Source: Dinoroseobacter sp.
Lineage (GTDB): Bacteria; Pseudomonadota; Alphaproteobacteria; Rhodobacterales; Rhodobacteraceae
Assembly: GCA_030066795.1 (NCBI GenBank)
Contig: JASJAW010000036.1
Coordinates: 1 to 64,000, forward strand
Length of the DNA: 64,000 nt
Direction of reading: 5' to 3'
Under the pieces are notes generated by a model that had not been told where the DNA came from, did no database searches, and saw only the letters and a program-made list of their open reading frames with translations. The number at the start of each line of letters is the position of its first letter. Position 1 is the stretch's first letter. The position numbers and the translations under genes were made by a program. This document shows positions 9,331-17,138 of this stretch, in pieces.

Positions 9331-9359
9331 TTGACCTGCCCCGGCATCCATCGTATCCG
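9331..9359 (+). promoter_or_regulatory. Possible sigma-70 promoter of rpmB
   Basis: TTGACC at 9331-9336, a 17-base spacer and TATCCG at 9354-9359 give an acceptable -35/-10 pair about 110 bases upstream of rpmB. The -10 is weak; this is inference from spacing and position. Confidence 0.35.
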
Positions 9360-9472
9360 GCACGCCTGAGATTCACGGGCAGCCTGTGCGCAGCCCTCCG
9401 GAGCCTGAGATTTCACCGGAAATCCACGTCTCCGGCGATGAGACCGAAACTTGTAAGACGAGGAGCGAGCCG

Positions 9473-9760
9473 ATGTCGCGCCGCTGCGAATTGACTGGAA
9501 AAGGCGTCATGGTTGGGAACAACGTGAGCCACGCCAACAACAAGACCAAGCGGCGTTTCCTGCCGAACCTGAACGACGTGACACTGCAGTCCGAAACTTT
9601 GGGTCAGGGCTTCAAGCTGCGCATCTCTGCCGCGGCTCTGCGCACTGTCGATCACCGTGGTGGTCTGGACGCGTTTCTGGCCAAGGCGAAAGACAACGAG
9701 CTTTCCCCTAAGGCTCTGAAAATCAAGAAAGACATTGCGAAGGCACAGGCAGCAGCCTAA
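9473..9760 (+). CDS. rpmB: 50S ribosomal protein L28
   Basis: A 95-aa L28. It starts [23 protein letters not shown], the conserved bL28 N terminus, and continues with [11 protein letters not shown]. The ATG at 9473 follows GAGGAGCGAGCCG (SD GAGGAG). L28 sits on the 50S subunit near the E site. It is monocistronic here, with its own possible promoter and a strong intrinsic terminator right after the gene. Confidence 0.98.
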   Translation: MSRRCELTGKGVMVGNNVSHANNKTKRRFLPNLNDVTLQSETLGQGFKLRISAAALRTVDHRGGLDAFLAKAKDNELSPKALKIKKDIAKAQAAA

Positions 9761-9784
9761 GCCAGTCGCAGACTGTTTTCTGAA

Positions 9785-9817
9785 AACCTCGCCGGCCCGC
9801 CGCGCGAGGTTTTTTCT
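9785..9817 (+). terminator. Intrinsic terminator of rpmB
   Basis: Stem AACCTCGC (9785-9792) pairs perfectly with GCGAGGTT (9804-9811), and the right arm runs into a T-tract. Confidence 0.9.
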
Positions 9818-9914
9818 TGGTTGCGCCACAGTGCAGCCAGAAAGGTGGTGTTAACCGGGTGTGAGTACCGATGGCCCAACTCCGTAGGCCACCCAGCGTA
9901 AGAGTTTAGAACCG

Positions 9915-10565
9915 ATGCCCACTCGCCTGATCGCCCTGTTGATCGCGCTTGCCGCCTCCGCCACCGGAGCAAGTGCTGCAACAACCCAGATCTTCTCCGA
10001 CGCAGGCGAGATGCAGGCCGCGCTCGCCGGGTTTTCGGAGGAGACGTTTTCGAACCAGGTTGGCAAGGGACGCCAGAGCAAGAGCAATCCGCATGGCACG
10101 CCAGAGGTTTTCGACTACGGCACGTTCACGATAACGAAAACCTACAGTCGCAACGGCTACGGCTCAGATCGCGGCAGCTGGCGCGGCAAACCGACCTCAA
10201 CCGCCGGGGATATCATCACCTTTGACAGTGCCATCAGAGCCTGGGGAGCCGATATTCTGACGGGCGATGGTGGCGGCGGGGTCGGTATCCGTGTCTTTGC
10301 CGACGATGTCTATATGGGGTCAGTCGGCACCGGCTCGGATCCGAACAACGCCTTTTTCGGGTTTATCAGCAACACGCCGGTCACGTCCCTCCGACTGGTC
10401 TCGGGCTTCCGAAACAATGGCAGAGGCGGGGCAGACGGGTATCGCCTGGACAACATGACCTATGGCAATGTGGCTGTGATGCCGTTGCCTGCAGGGGCCT
10501 GGCTGATCCTGACAGGAATGGGCGGCCTTGCGCTGGCGCGGCGGCGAAAAAAGCGGACGCTCTGA
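9915..10565 (+). CDS. VPLPA-CTERM sorting domain protein
   Basis: A 216-aa secreted protein. It has an N-terminal signal peptide ending ATGASA, a beta-rich central part, and a C-terminal tripartite tail: MPLPAGAWLILTG, a hydrophobic helix, then the basic cluster ARRRKKR. That tail is the VPLPA-CTERM form of the PEP-CTERM signal, recognised by an exosortase, so the protein should be processed at the inner membrane and released or displayed with exopolysaccharide. No exosortase gene is in this window. The function of the central domain is unknown; it resembles the many lectin-like exported proteins with this tail. Confidence 0.85.
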   Translation: MPTRLIALLIALAASATGASAATTQIFSDAGEMQAALAGFSEETFSNQVGKGRQSKSNPHGTPEVFDYGTFTITKTYSRNGYGSDRGSWRGKPTSTAGDIITFDSAIRAWGADILTGDGGGGVGIRVFADDVYMGSVGTGSDPNNAFFGFISNTPVTSLRLVSGFRNNGRGGADGYRLDNMTYGNVAVMPLPAGAWLILTGMGGLALARRRKKRTL

Positions 10566-10577
10566 GCACCCGCATCG

Positions 10578-11027
10578 TCAGGCACGGCGATTGGCATCCA
10601 TGATTTCGCGCAGTTTTTCGAGCTCCGGCGCGAGGCGGCGCAGCGTCTCCTCGGGCACAACTGTCGACAGGTGTGCAATATCCGGGGCCAGCGCGGCGAT
10701 CGCGTCGTTCCGAAAGGCACGGCCCGCAGCCGTGAGCCAGACCTGTTTGGACCGTTTGTCTTCCGGGTTGGGCCGCATTTCCACCAATCCTGCCTTGTCC
10801 AGCCCCGCGAGTGTATGGGTCATCGTGGTCTTGGGCACCTGAAACGCGCGCGCAAGGACCAGCGGGGTCTGGCCGTCTTTCACGCGGATAAGATGGTTCA
10901 GGACGGAAAAATGCGAGATCAGCATACCCGGCGGCAGACGTGCCTCCAAGAGTGCACGGCTGAGTTGCTCAAGAATACCGATCTCGTTGAAAACCTTGAA
11001 ATACAGCGCATTCAGGTCGTCAGGCAT
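10578..11027 (-). CDS. MarR family transcriptional regulator
   Basis: A 149-aa winged-helix regulator. The recognition segment is TPLVLARAFQVPKTTMTHTLAGLDKAGLVE, and the wing contains PNPEDKRSKQVWLT, the usual D-x-R of MarR proteins. The ATG at 11027 lies inside the last codons of the upstream nitroreductase-like gene (8-base overlap), so the two genes are cotranscribed and probably translationally coupled. A duplicated palindrome in front of that operon (12139-12175) is the likely operator, which would make the regulator autoregulatory. Ligand unknown. Confidence 0.88.
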   Translation of the reverse strand: MPDDLNALYFKVFNEIGILEQLSRALLEARLPPGMLISHFSVLNHLIRVKDGQTPLVLARAFQVPKTTMTHTLAGLDKAGLVEMRPNPEDKRSKQVWLTAAGRAFRNDAIAALAPDIAHLSTVVPEETLRRLAPELEKLREIMDANRRA

Positions 11028-12123
11028 TGCGCAGTCGCGTCTCCAGCGGCCAACGCGGTGTGCGTGGCGTCCGGTCAGCGTAGCCCAGAAGGCCCAGCAT
11101 TTGAACCGTCTCGCCGGGACCGGCAAACTCGGCATGGATTGCCTGATAGAGCGGCGCCATCTCCGGGTATTCCTGAAGCACCTGGCTCACCGGGCGCAGC
11201 GCCATGCCCCCTGCGGTGGTGGTCAGGTTCAGCCGCACCCAGCGCCGCCCGGCCGCGATTTGATCGGCGCGCGTGTTGCCGGCTGTTTTCTGCAGGATCA
11301 TTGCGGGCGCGCTGTCGACGGCAGCCAGCATCGCGTCGATCGACTGGCGGGTGCCCGGGTTATCGATATCGCCTGCCGCCTCGCGCGTCAGCAGGCCCGC
11401 CAGTTTCAGCGCATCCATCATCGGGCCCCCGACATCGATACCGTCAGGGTTCGCGTTGATCTGGCCCTTGCCAATGCGCAGCAGATCCACGCTTTCCTGC
11501 CAGGTGGCCGGGGTTGTGACCTCCACCATCCACGCGTCTTTGGCGAGCGTCTTCAGGCGCGCAAGCTGTGCCGGGGCCGTGACCACCTCGCCAAGCAACT
11601 CAAGAAGAGGCACTGCGTCAACCGGACGGTCAGAAAACAACTCCTTGTGCGAGCGGCGGTTGAGCACATGGGCAAACAGCGGGTCGGGTGACGCCGCCTT
11701 GGGGACAAACCGGCACTGCGCCACGGGTCCGTCCTCTCCGTCCGGAAAGAGCGTTGTCTCCACCGCGAACCCTTCTTCGGCGGCGGCGATGTCCATCAGT
11801 TCCAAAAAGCACCCCATCCCGATGGTCAGTTGCCGGGCATAGGGATCGGTTGCGGGCAGATCACGGGCTGGGTCACGCCAGATCGTCACCGCATCTGCGC
11901 CGACCAGCTCCGCCTCCCAAGGCTGGCGGTTATGTGGATTGGGCGCAAGCAGTGCAAAGGACAGCGCGCGCAAGCGCGGGTCCGGGTACTGGCCTGCCAT
12001 GTCCCATGGGGCGAGCGCCTTGGTGGGCGTGCGCGTGGCCAGAAAAGCCGCGGAGGGCACGGCCGCAGCGACAACCACGCCACCTCCGATCAGGGTTAAG
12101 AATTTGCGTCGAGTGGTAGGCAC
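11020..12123 (-). CDS. Tat-exported nitroreductase-family protein (Acg-like)
   Basis: A 367-aa protein. The N terminus VPTTRRKFLTLIGGG is a twin-arginine signal (RRKFL plus hydrophobic stretch), which predicts folding with a cofactor before export. The mature part resembles nitroreductase-like Acg proteins: NPHNRQPWEAEL near residue 65 and the NRRSHKELF segment. FMN binding is likely but not proven. The GTG at 12123 was chosen because AAAGGAG lies 7 bases upstream; the TTG at 12156 falls inside the operator. It is the first gene of an operon with marR. Substrate unknown; a quinone, aldehyde or xenobiotic response is a guess. Confidence 0.8.
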   Translation of the reverse strand: MPTTRRKFLTLIGGGVVVAAAVPSAAFLATRTPTKALAPWDMAGQYPDPRLRALSFALLAPNPHNRQPWEAELVGADAVTIWRDPARDLPATDPYARQLTIGMGCFLELMDIAAAEEGFAVETTLFPDGEDGPVAQCRFVPKAASPDPLFAHVLNRRSHKELFSDRPVDAVPLLELLGEVVTAPAQLARLKTLAKDAWMVEVTTPATWQESVDLLRIGKGQINANPDGIDVGGPMMDALKLAGLLTREAAGDIDNPGTRQSIDAMLAAVDSAPAMILQKTAGNTRADQIAAGRRWVRLNLTTTAGGMALRPVSQVLQEYPEMAPLYQAIHAEFAGPGETVQMLGLLGYADRTPRTPRWPLETRLRNA

Positions 12124-12138
12124 TTCAAATCTCCTTTT

Positions 12139-12175
12139 AGTACGATATCGCACCAATATAGTACGATATCGTACT
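12139..12175. promoter_or_regulatory. Duplicated palindromic operator of the nitroreductase-marR operon
   Basis: AGTACGATATCGTACT at 12160-12175 is a perfect 16-bp palindrome. A second copy, AGTACGATATCGCA from 12139, differs by one base in the core (T to C). The copies are offset by 21 bp, two helical turns, and lie 16-52 bases upstream of the GTG start. MarR dimers bind palindromes of this size, and a MarR gene is in the operon. Confidence 0.75.
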
Positions 12176-12235
12176 TGTAAAGGGCGCGATGAAATGTCTC
12201 TGGCGTTTCCGGAAAGCCGCTCTTAAGTGGGAGCC

Positions 12236-12586
12236 ATGACCGTGCGCCGCCTGATCGCCGCGATGCTGACACTGGTCCTGCTGATCACCAGCGGGACCAT
12301 GGCTGTTGCGCGCGGACACATGGCGAGCACGGCAGTGTTGCATGTGTTGTGCATCGACGGGGACACGCAAGTCGTGGCCCTTGGCCCGGACGGGGCCCCT
12401 GTGGAAGACCGCGTTGCCTGCCCCGACTGCGTTATGGGTGCGCTTCTTGCGCTCGGCAGCTCCGCCCAATGGAGAGATCTTTCCGAGGCGAGCCGCGCGG
12501 CAGATCCGGCCCTGCCCCCTCGCTTCCTCCTACAATGTCGTGTTTTCCAAGCGGCGCTGGCGCGCGCGCCCCCACGTTCTGTCTGA
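12236..12586 (+). CDS. Small exported protein, possibly metal related
   Basis: About 116 aa. A hydrophobic signal sequence (RRLIAAMLTLVLLITSGTMAVA) is followed by a short mature part with VLCIDGDTQ and ACPDCV, resembling small Cys-containing proteins (DUF2946-like) found near copper genes. It lies 38 bases before a PCuAC copper chaperone, so a role in copper handling is plausible but unproven. Start uncertain: ATG at 12236 has the SD too close, while GTG at 12242 has GGGAG at a better distance of 8 bases. Confidence 0.55.
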   Translation: MTVRRLIAAMLTLVLLITSGTMAVARGHMASTAVLHVLCIDGDTQVVALGPDGAPVEDRVACPDCVMGALLALGSSAQWRDLSEASRAADPALPPRFLLQCRVFQAALARAPPRSV

Positions 12587-12624
12587 GTTCCAAACAAACG
12601 ACACTCAAACAGACGGAGACGTTC

Positions 12625-13110
12625 ATGTCTTTCAAATCCCTATTTCTTGGCAGCGCCGCTGCTTTCCTGACCCTTCCTGCCTTTGCGGGCGACATCACTG
12701 TGACCGATGCCTATGCACGCGCCGCGTCTCCTGTGGCTAAGACAGGTGCCGCATTCATGGTGATTGAGAATGCCGGCCCTGAAGAGGACCGGCTGATCGA
12801 AGCCCGCTCCGACATCGCCGTCCGCGTCGAACTGCATACGCATCTCAGCGATGGGAACGGCGTGATGCGGATGATCGAAGTGAAGGATGGCTTTGCCGTT
12901 CCTGCCGGTGGAAAGCATATGCTGCAACGGGGTGGCGACCACGTGATGTTCATGGGGCTGAACGGACCGCTCGAAGATGGCGACAGTATCGCGGTCACGC
13001 TGGTTTTCGAGCGCGCCGGTGAGGTTGAAGTGGAAATCCCGGTAGACCTTAAGCGCATGCCCAAAGGCCATGGTGGGCACGGCGGTCATCACGGCCACAA
13101 GATGAACTGA
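12625..13110 (+). CDS. Periplasmic copper chaperone PCuAC
   Basis: A 161-aa protein with a signal peptide (MSFKSLFLGSAAAFLTLPAFA). The mature domain shows the His/Met Cu(I) site of PCuAC proteins (DUF461): H in VELHTHLSD, M in GVMRMIEV, then H and M in GGKHMLQ and GDHVMFMGL. The C-terminal tail is rich in His and Gly (GHGGHGGHHGHKMN) and may bind Cu(II). Known PCuAC proteins deliver copper to the CuA and CuB sites of cytochrome oxidase. GGAG precedes the ATG at 12625. Probably cotranscribed with the preceding small exported protein. Confidence 0.9.
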   Translation: MSFKSLFLGSAAAFLTLPAFAGDITVTDAYARAASPVAKTGAAFMVIENAGPEEDRLIEARSDIAVRVELHTHLSDGNGVMRMIEVKDGFAVPAGGKHMLQRGGDHVMFMGLNGPLEDGDSIAVTLVFERAGEVEVEIPVDLKRMPKGHGGHGGHHGHKMN

Positions 13111-13149
13111 GGCTTTGCAGCCACGGGGCGCGGCTCTAGCTTGCGCCCC

Positions 13150-14166
13150 ATGGACGTTCTGACTTTCACGGATCGGGGCATTTATTGCCCGGCGGGGGAT
13201 TTCTTCATTGACCCCTGGCGCCCGGTTGAGCGCGCGCTGATCACGCACGGACACGCCGATCACGCGCGGCCGGGGCACGCCCATTACCTGTCAACTGAAA
13301 GTGCCGCCCCGGTCATGCGTCACCGGCTGGGGGATATCACGCTGGACACAATTGGCTATGGCGAAACGCGCCAGATCGGCAGCGCGCGCGTCAGCTTTCA
13401 CCCGGCAGGCCATGTGCCGGGCTCGGCCCAGATCCGGATCGAGGTTGGCGGCGAGGTCTGGGTCGTCTCCGGCGACTACAAGATCGAAGACGACGGGCTG
13501 TGCGAAGCGTTTGAACCAGTGCGCTGCCACGCTTTCATCTCCGAATGCACGTTTGGCCTTCCGGTGTTCAGGTGGGACGCGCAGGACGATGTGATGGCCG
13601 CGATCAACGCGTGGTGGGCCAGTTGCGCCGCTGCCGGGAAAACGGCGGTGCTGGGGGCTTATGCACTTGGCAAAGCGCAGCGGCTTCTGGCGCATCTCGA
13701 CCCCGGGCAGGGCCCAATCCTGACCCATGGCGCGGTCGAGGCCACCAACGCTGTTCTGCGCGGACAGGGCCTAAAGCTGCCCGATACGGTGCAGGTCACG
13801 GCCGAGATCACGGCCAAAACCCATCCCGGGGCAATCGTGCTGGCGCCGCCCTCGGCCTTAGGGACACCGTGGATGAAGCGGTTCGGGGCGGTTGAAACCG
13901 GGTTTGCGTCGGGATGGATGCGGCTGCGCGGTGTGCGCCGCCGCCGCGCGGCGGACCGCGGGTTCATTATGTCGGATCATGCAGATTGGGCAGGTCTGAA
14001 CGCGGCGATATCCCAAACCGGTGCCGAGCGGATCTTCGTCACACATGGCTATACATCGGTGTTTCGCCGCTGGCTGGAAACGCAGGGCTACGATGCGCGC
14101 ATCGTGGAGACCGAGTTCGAGGGGGAGAGCGTGGATACGCAGGACCCCCAGGTGGCAGAGACATGA
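13150..14166 (+). CDS. Ligase-associated DNA exonuclease (metallo-beta-lactamase fold)
   Basis: A 338-aa protein of the beta-CASP/MBL fold. The metal motif HGHADHARPGH sits near residue 40, with further ligand motifs FHPAGHVPGSAQ, VSGDYKIEDDG and a late MSDHADW. It belongs to the family coded beside bacterial ATP-dependent DNA ligases, assumed to act with the ligase in DNA repair. The ATG at 13150 is preferred to a TTG at 13141; no clear SD is visible. Its stop overlaps the next start (ATGA), and the ligase gene follows one gene later. Confidence 0.9.
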   Translation: MDVLTFTDRGIYCPAGDFFIDPWRPVERALITHGHADHARPGHAHYLSTESAAPVMRHRLGDITLDTIGYGETRQIGSARVSFHPAGHVPGSAQIRIEVGGEVWVVSGDYKIEDDGLCEAFEPVRCHAFISECTFGLPVFRWDAQDDVMAAINAWWASCAAAGKTAVLGAYALGKAQRLLAHLDPGQGPILTHGAVEATNAVLRGQGLKLPDTVQVTAEITAKTHPGAIVLAPPSALGTPWMKRFGAVETGFASGWMRLRGVRRRRAADRGFIMSDHADWAGLNAAISQTGAERIFVTHGYTSVFRRWLETQGYDARIVETEFEGESVDTQDPQVAET

Positions 14167-15035
14167 CTTCGCTGAGCCCGGTCGATCAGATGCTGCGGTT
14201 TTCAGCCCGTTGGGTCAGCAAACCCCTGATGGCAAGCCTGCCGCCGCGCCTTCTGCGCAGCGTTGCCGAGACCTCCGCCACGATCGCATCGCGCCCGCCT
14301 CGCGGCACGAGTACGGCATGGCGAGATGGCTGCCTGTGGGTTACGCCCCCCGGTATTGCCGAAGACGCGGGCCTTTTGGTTCATATTCACGGCGGGGGGT
14401 TCGTGCTTGGCAGCCCGCGCACGCATATGGCGCTCGCCGCGCATCTGGCCCAAGCAGCCGGGCTGCGGGCGGTGTTGCCCAGCTATCCGCTGTCGCCCGA
14501 GGCAACTTTTCCTGCGGCGCGCGACGCCTGTGTCGCCGCGTGGGCGCGGATCACTGCCACGGCAGGTACACCCAAGGCGCTCTCGGGCGACAGCGCGGGC
14601 GCCTGCCTTGCGCTGCAGGTCGCGCTGTCCTTGCGCGACGATGGTAGAGAGCTTCCGAGGCGCATGGGGCTTATCTCGCCGCTCGCCGATCTGACAGGAA
14701 CAGCGCCCGAACTTGTCTCAAACCTCCGCAGCGAGCATTTGATCCCGGAAGGCTGGGCACGCGCGTCCATTGCAGCCTATCTGGGAAAGGCCGACGCGTC
14801 AGACCCCGACGTATCCCCGTTATTTGCAGACCTCTCAGGACTGCCCAAGACCCATATCCAGTACTCCGAAACAGAGGTGCTGGCCGGGGATGCCCGCCGG
14901 CTGGCCGCGCGATTGGACGCAGAATTGACCGCACTGCCGGACCTGCCGCACGTGTTCCACATCTATGCCGGGTTCAGCCCGGCGGCGGAGGCCGCTCTTG
15001 CGGAACTCGGGCGCTTTCTCGGGGGGGCGGCGTGA
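14163..15035 (+). CDS. Alpha/beta hydrolase (HSL family)
   Basis: A 290-aa esterase/lipase-like protein of the hormone-sensitive lipase family. The oxyanion motif HGGG is in VHIHGGGFVLGSP, the nucleophile Ser in SGDSAGA, and the late PHVFHIY supplies the likely catalytic His. It overlaps the exonuclease by 4 bases and the ligase start by 1 base (TGATG), so it is translated from the same mRNA. Hydrolases of this type are not part of the known ligase-associated repair set, so its role here is unexplained. Substrate unknown. Confidence 0.85.
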   Translation: MTSLSPVDQMLRFSARWVSKPLMASLPPRLLRSVAETSATIASRPPRGTSTAWRDGCLWVTPPGIAEDAGLLVHIHGGGFVLGSPRTHMALAAHLAQAAGLRAVLPSYPLSPEATFPAARDACVAAWARITATAGTPKALSGDSAGACLALQVALSLRDDGRELPRRMGLISPLADLTGTAPELVSNLRSEHLIPEGWARASIAAYLGKADASDPDVSPLFADLSGLPKTHIQYSETEVLAGDARRLAARLDAELTALPDLPHVFHIYAGFSPAAEAALAELGRFLGGAA

Positions 15036-16627
15036 TGCAGCGTTTCGCGACCCTTTTCACCAAGCTCGACCAGACCACCAAAACTAACCGCAAGGTGGCC
15101 GCGCTGGCGTCCTACTTCCGGGACGCCCCGGATGACGACAAGCTCTGGACCATCGCGCTTTTGTCCGGGCGCCGCCCGAAACGCGCGGTGAACACGACCC
15201 GGTTGCGGGAATGGGGCGCGGAGGCGGCAGGTATTCCGCTTTGGTTGTTCGAGGAGGCGTATCCGATTGTCGGCGATCTGGCCGAAACCATTGCACTTGT
15301 GCTGCCGGAAGGATCGGGGAGTTCCGATCGCAGCTTGTCGGAGTGGATCATGGAGTTGCGCGGGCTGGCCAAGGTGGAGGAGCCGCAGCGCAAGGAGGCT
15401 GTGCTTGCGGCCTGGGCAGGGCTCGGCCCGGTGGAGCGCTTCGTCTTCAACAAACTGCTGACCGGCGGGTTTCGCATGGGCGTCTCGGCCAAACTGATGA
15501 CCCGCGCACTGAGCCAGGCCACTGGCGTGGAGGAAACGGAGCTTGCCCATCGACTGATGGGCGACTGGAGCCCCGATACGGTCAGCTTCGAAAGCCTCGT
15601 GCTTACCCGGGACCCGGACGCCGATCTGTCGAAGCCCTACCCGTTCTACCTCGCCTATCAACTCGACGCGGCGCCGGACAACCTTGGCGCGCCGGGGGAC
15701 TGGCTGGCCGAGCACAAATGGGACGGCATTCGCGGCCAGTTGATCCTGCGCGGCGGCCAGCACTATGTCTGGTCGCGCGGCGAAGAGCTGATGACCGACC
15801 GCTTCCCGGAGTTGGCCCGCGCGGTCGATTTCCTGCCTTCCGGCACCGTTCTGGATGGTGAAATTCTAGCGTGGCGGGAAGAGGCCCCCCTGCCCTTCAA
15901 CGCGCTGCAGAAACGGATCGGGCGCAAGACCGTGCCGAAGAAGCTGCTTGCAGAGGCCCCGGTCATCCTGCGGGCGTACGATTTACTGGAGGTGAATGGC
16001 ACAGACCTTCGCAGCGCGCCGATGGCGACGCGTCGCGCACAGCTCGACACGCTCTTTGCGGACCTGCCCCCGGATGCGCCGCTGCGCCTGTCGCCGAAAC
16101 TGTCCTTTAAAAGCTGGGACGCGCTGGCGGATATCCGCGAGACGTCCCGCGCGCTTGGGGCCGAAGGGCTGATGCTGAAGCGGCTGACCTCCCCCTACGG
16201 CACCGGGCGCAAAAAGGGCGATTGGTGGAAGTGGAAAGTGGATCCGCTGACCATTGATGCGGTGATGATTTACGCGCAGGCGGGACACGGGCGGCGCGCA
16301 AACCTTTACACCGATTTCACCTTCGCGGTCTGGAAGGGCAACGAGCTGGTGCCCTTCACCAAGGCTTATTCCGGTCTGACCGACAAGGAGTTTCGCGAGA
16401 TCACGGCATGGGTCCGCAAGAACACGCTGGAACGCTTCGGCCCGGTGCGCCGCGTCACCCCTGAGCATGTCTTTGAAATTGCGTTCGAAGGCATTCAGGA
16501 AAGCCCGCGCCACAAATCCGGCGTTGCCCTGCGCTTTCCGCGTATGAGCCGGTGGCGCCACGACAAACCGGTCTCGGAGGCCAACACGCTTGAGGATCTG
16601 AAAGACATGCTCGCGCTTTACGGGTAA
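15035..16627 (+). CDS. ATP-dependent DNA ligase
   Basis: A 530-aa ligase. The adenylated Lys is in the motif KxDG of AEHKWDGIRGQ (about residue 230). Downstream are DGEILAW (motif III), GLMLKR (motif IV) and WWKWKVDP (motif V), and the N-terminal domain resembles DNA-binding domains of bacterial ATP-dependent ligases found with MBL exonucleases. It is additional to the essential NAD-dependent LigA, which is not in this window. The usual cluster partners, an Lhr-type helicase and a PdeM phosphoesterase, are not seen here. Confidence 0.92.
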   Translation: MQRFATLFTKLDQTTKTNRKVAALASYFRDAPDDDKLWTIALLSGRRPKRAVNTTRLREWGAEAAGIPLWLFEEAYPIVGDLAETIALVLPEGSGSSDRSLSEWIMELRGLAKVEEPQRKEAVLAAWAGLGPVERFVFNKLLTGGFRMGVSAKLMTRALSQATGVEETELAHRLMGDWSPDTVSFESLVLTRDPDADLSKPYPFYLAYQLDAAPDNLGAPGDWLAEHKWDGIRGQLILRGGQHYVWSRGEELMTDRFPELARAVDFLPSGTVLDGEILAWREEAPLPFNALQKRIGRKTVPKKLLAEAPVILRAYDLLEVNGTDLRSAPMATRRAQLDTLFADLPPDAPLRLSPKLSFKSWDALADIRETSRALGAEGLMLKRLTSPYGTGRKKGDWWKWKVDPLTIDAVMIYAQAGHGRRANLYTDFTFAVWKGNELVPFTKAYSGLTDKEFREITAWVRKNTLERFGPVRRVTPEHVFEIAFEGIQESPRHKSGVALRFPRMSRWRHDKPVSEANTLEDLKDMLALYG

Positions 16628-16675
16628 CCCCTGCATAGCTCGCAAATCGAACCGTTTACCAGAAAGGGGCCCTGC

Positions 16676-17023
16676 ATGCTCAGAAGGATAATGTGGCTTG
16701 CGCCGCTGATGGTTGGCCTTGGCGCGTGTGACACCCCGGACCTCAGTGGTTCGGACACAACTCTCCGGGAGAGTTTATCCGGCAAGACCCTGGTGAACGA
16801 CCGCGCACGCTTTGAGCTCAGCGCGGACGGCACGGCGCGGGGGTCGCTCGAGGGCGAGGACTATGAGGGCACGTGGCGGATCACACGCGGGCAGTTTTGC
16901 GGCTTTGCGACCAAGCCGGAGAGGTTCAAAAACCTTGGGGCTTGCAGTGATATCGACTTCGTCGACAACACCACGGTCGTCCTGACGCGCGCCGGACAAA
17001 GGGCTGTTTTCACGCTCCTCTAG
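16676..17023 (+). CDS. Small lipoprotein
   Basis: A 115-aa predicted lipoprotein. The lipobox is LGAC at the end of MLRRIMWLAPLMVGLGAC, so Cys18 should be acylated. The short mature part looks like a single beta-rich domain (GTARGSLEGEDYEGTWRI). AGAAAGGGG precedes the ATG at 16676. No family name recognised; similar short lipoproteins are frequent in Rhodobacteraceae. Confidence 0.7.
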   Translation: MLRRIMWLAPLMVGLGACDTPDLSGSDTTLRESLSGKTLVNDRARFELSADGTARGSLEGEDYEGTWRITRGQFCGFATKPERFKNLGACSDIDFVDNTTVVLTRAGQRAVFTLL

Positions 17024-17138
17024 CGTGGCTGGCCGGTGCGAAGCGGGATTACCGGAATTTCTTCCGCACCACGGTCTTTCAACCTCCGGACCGACGGCCT
17101 AGATGTTGAAGGATTTCAGCTCTCCCGGAGGTATCCCG

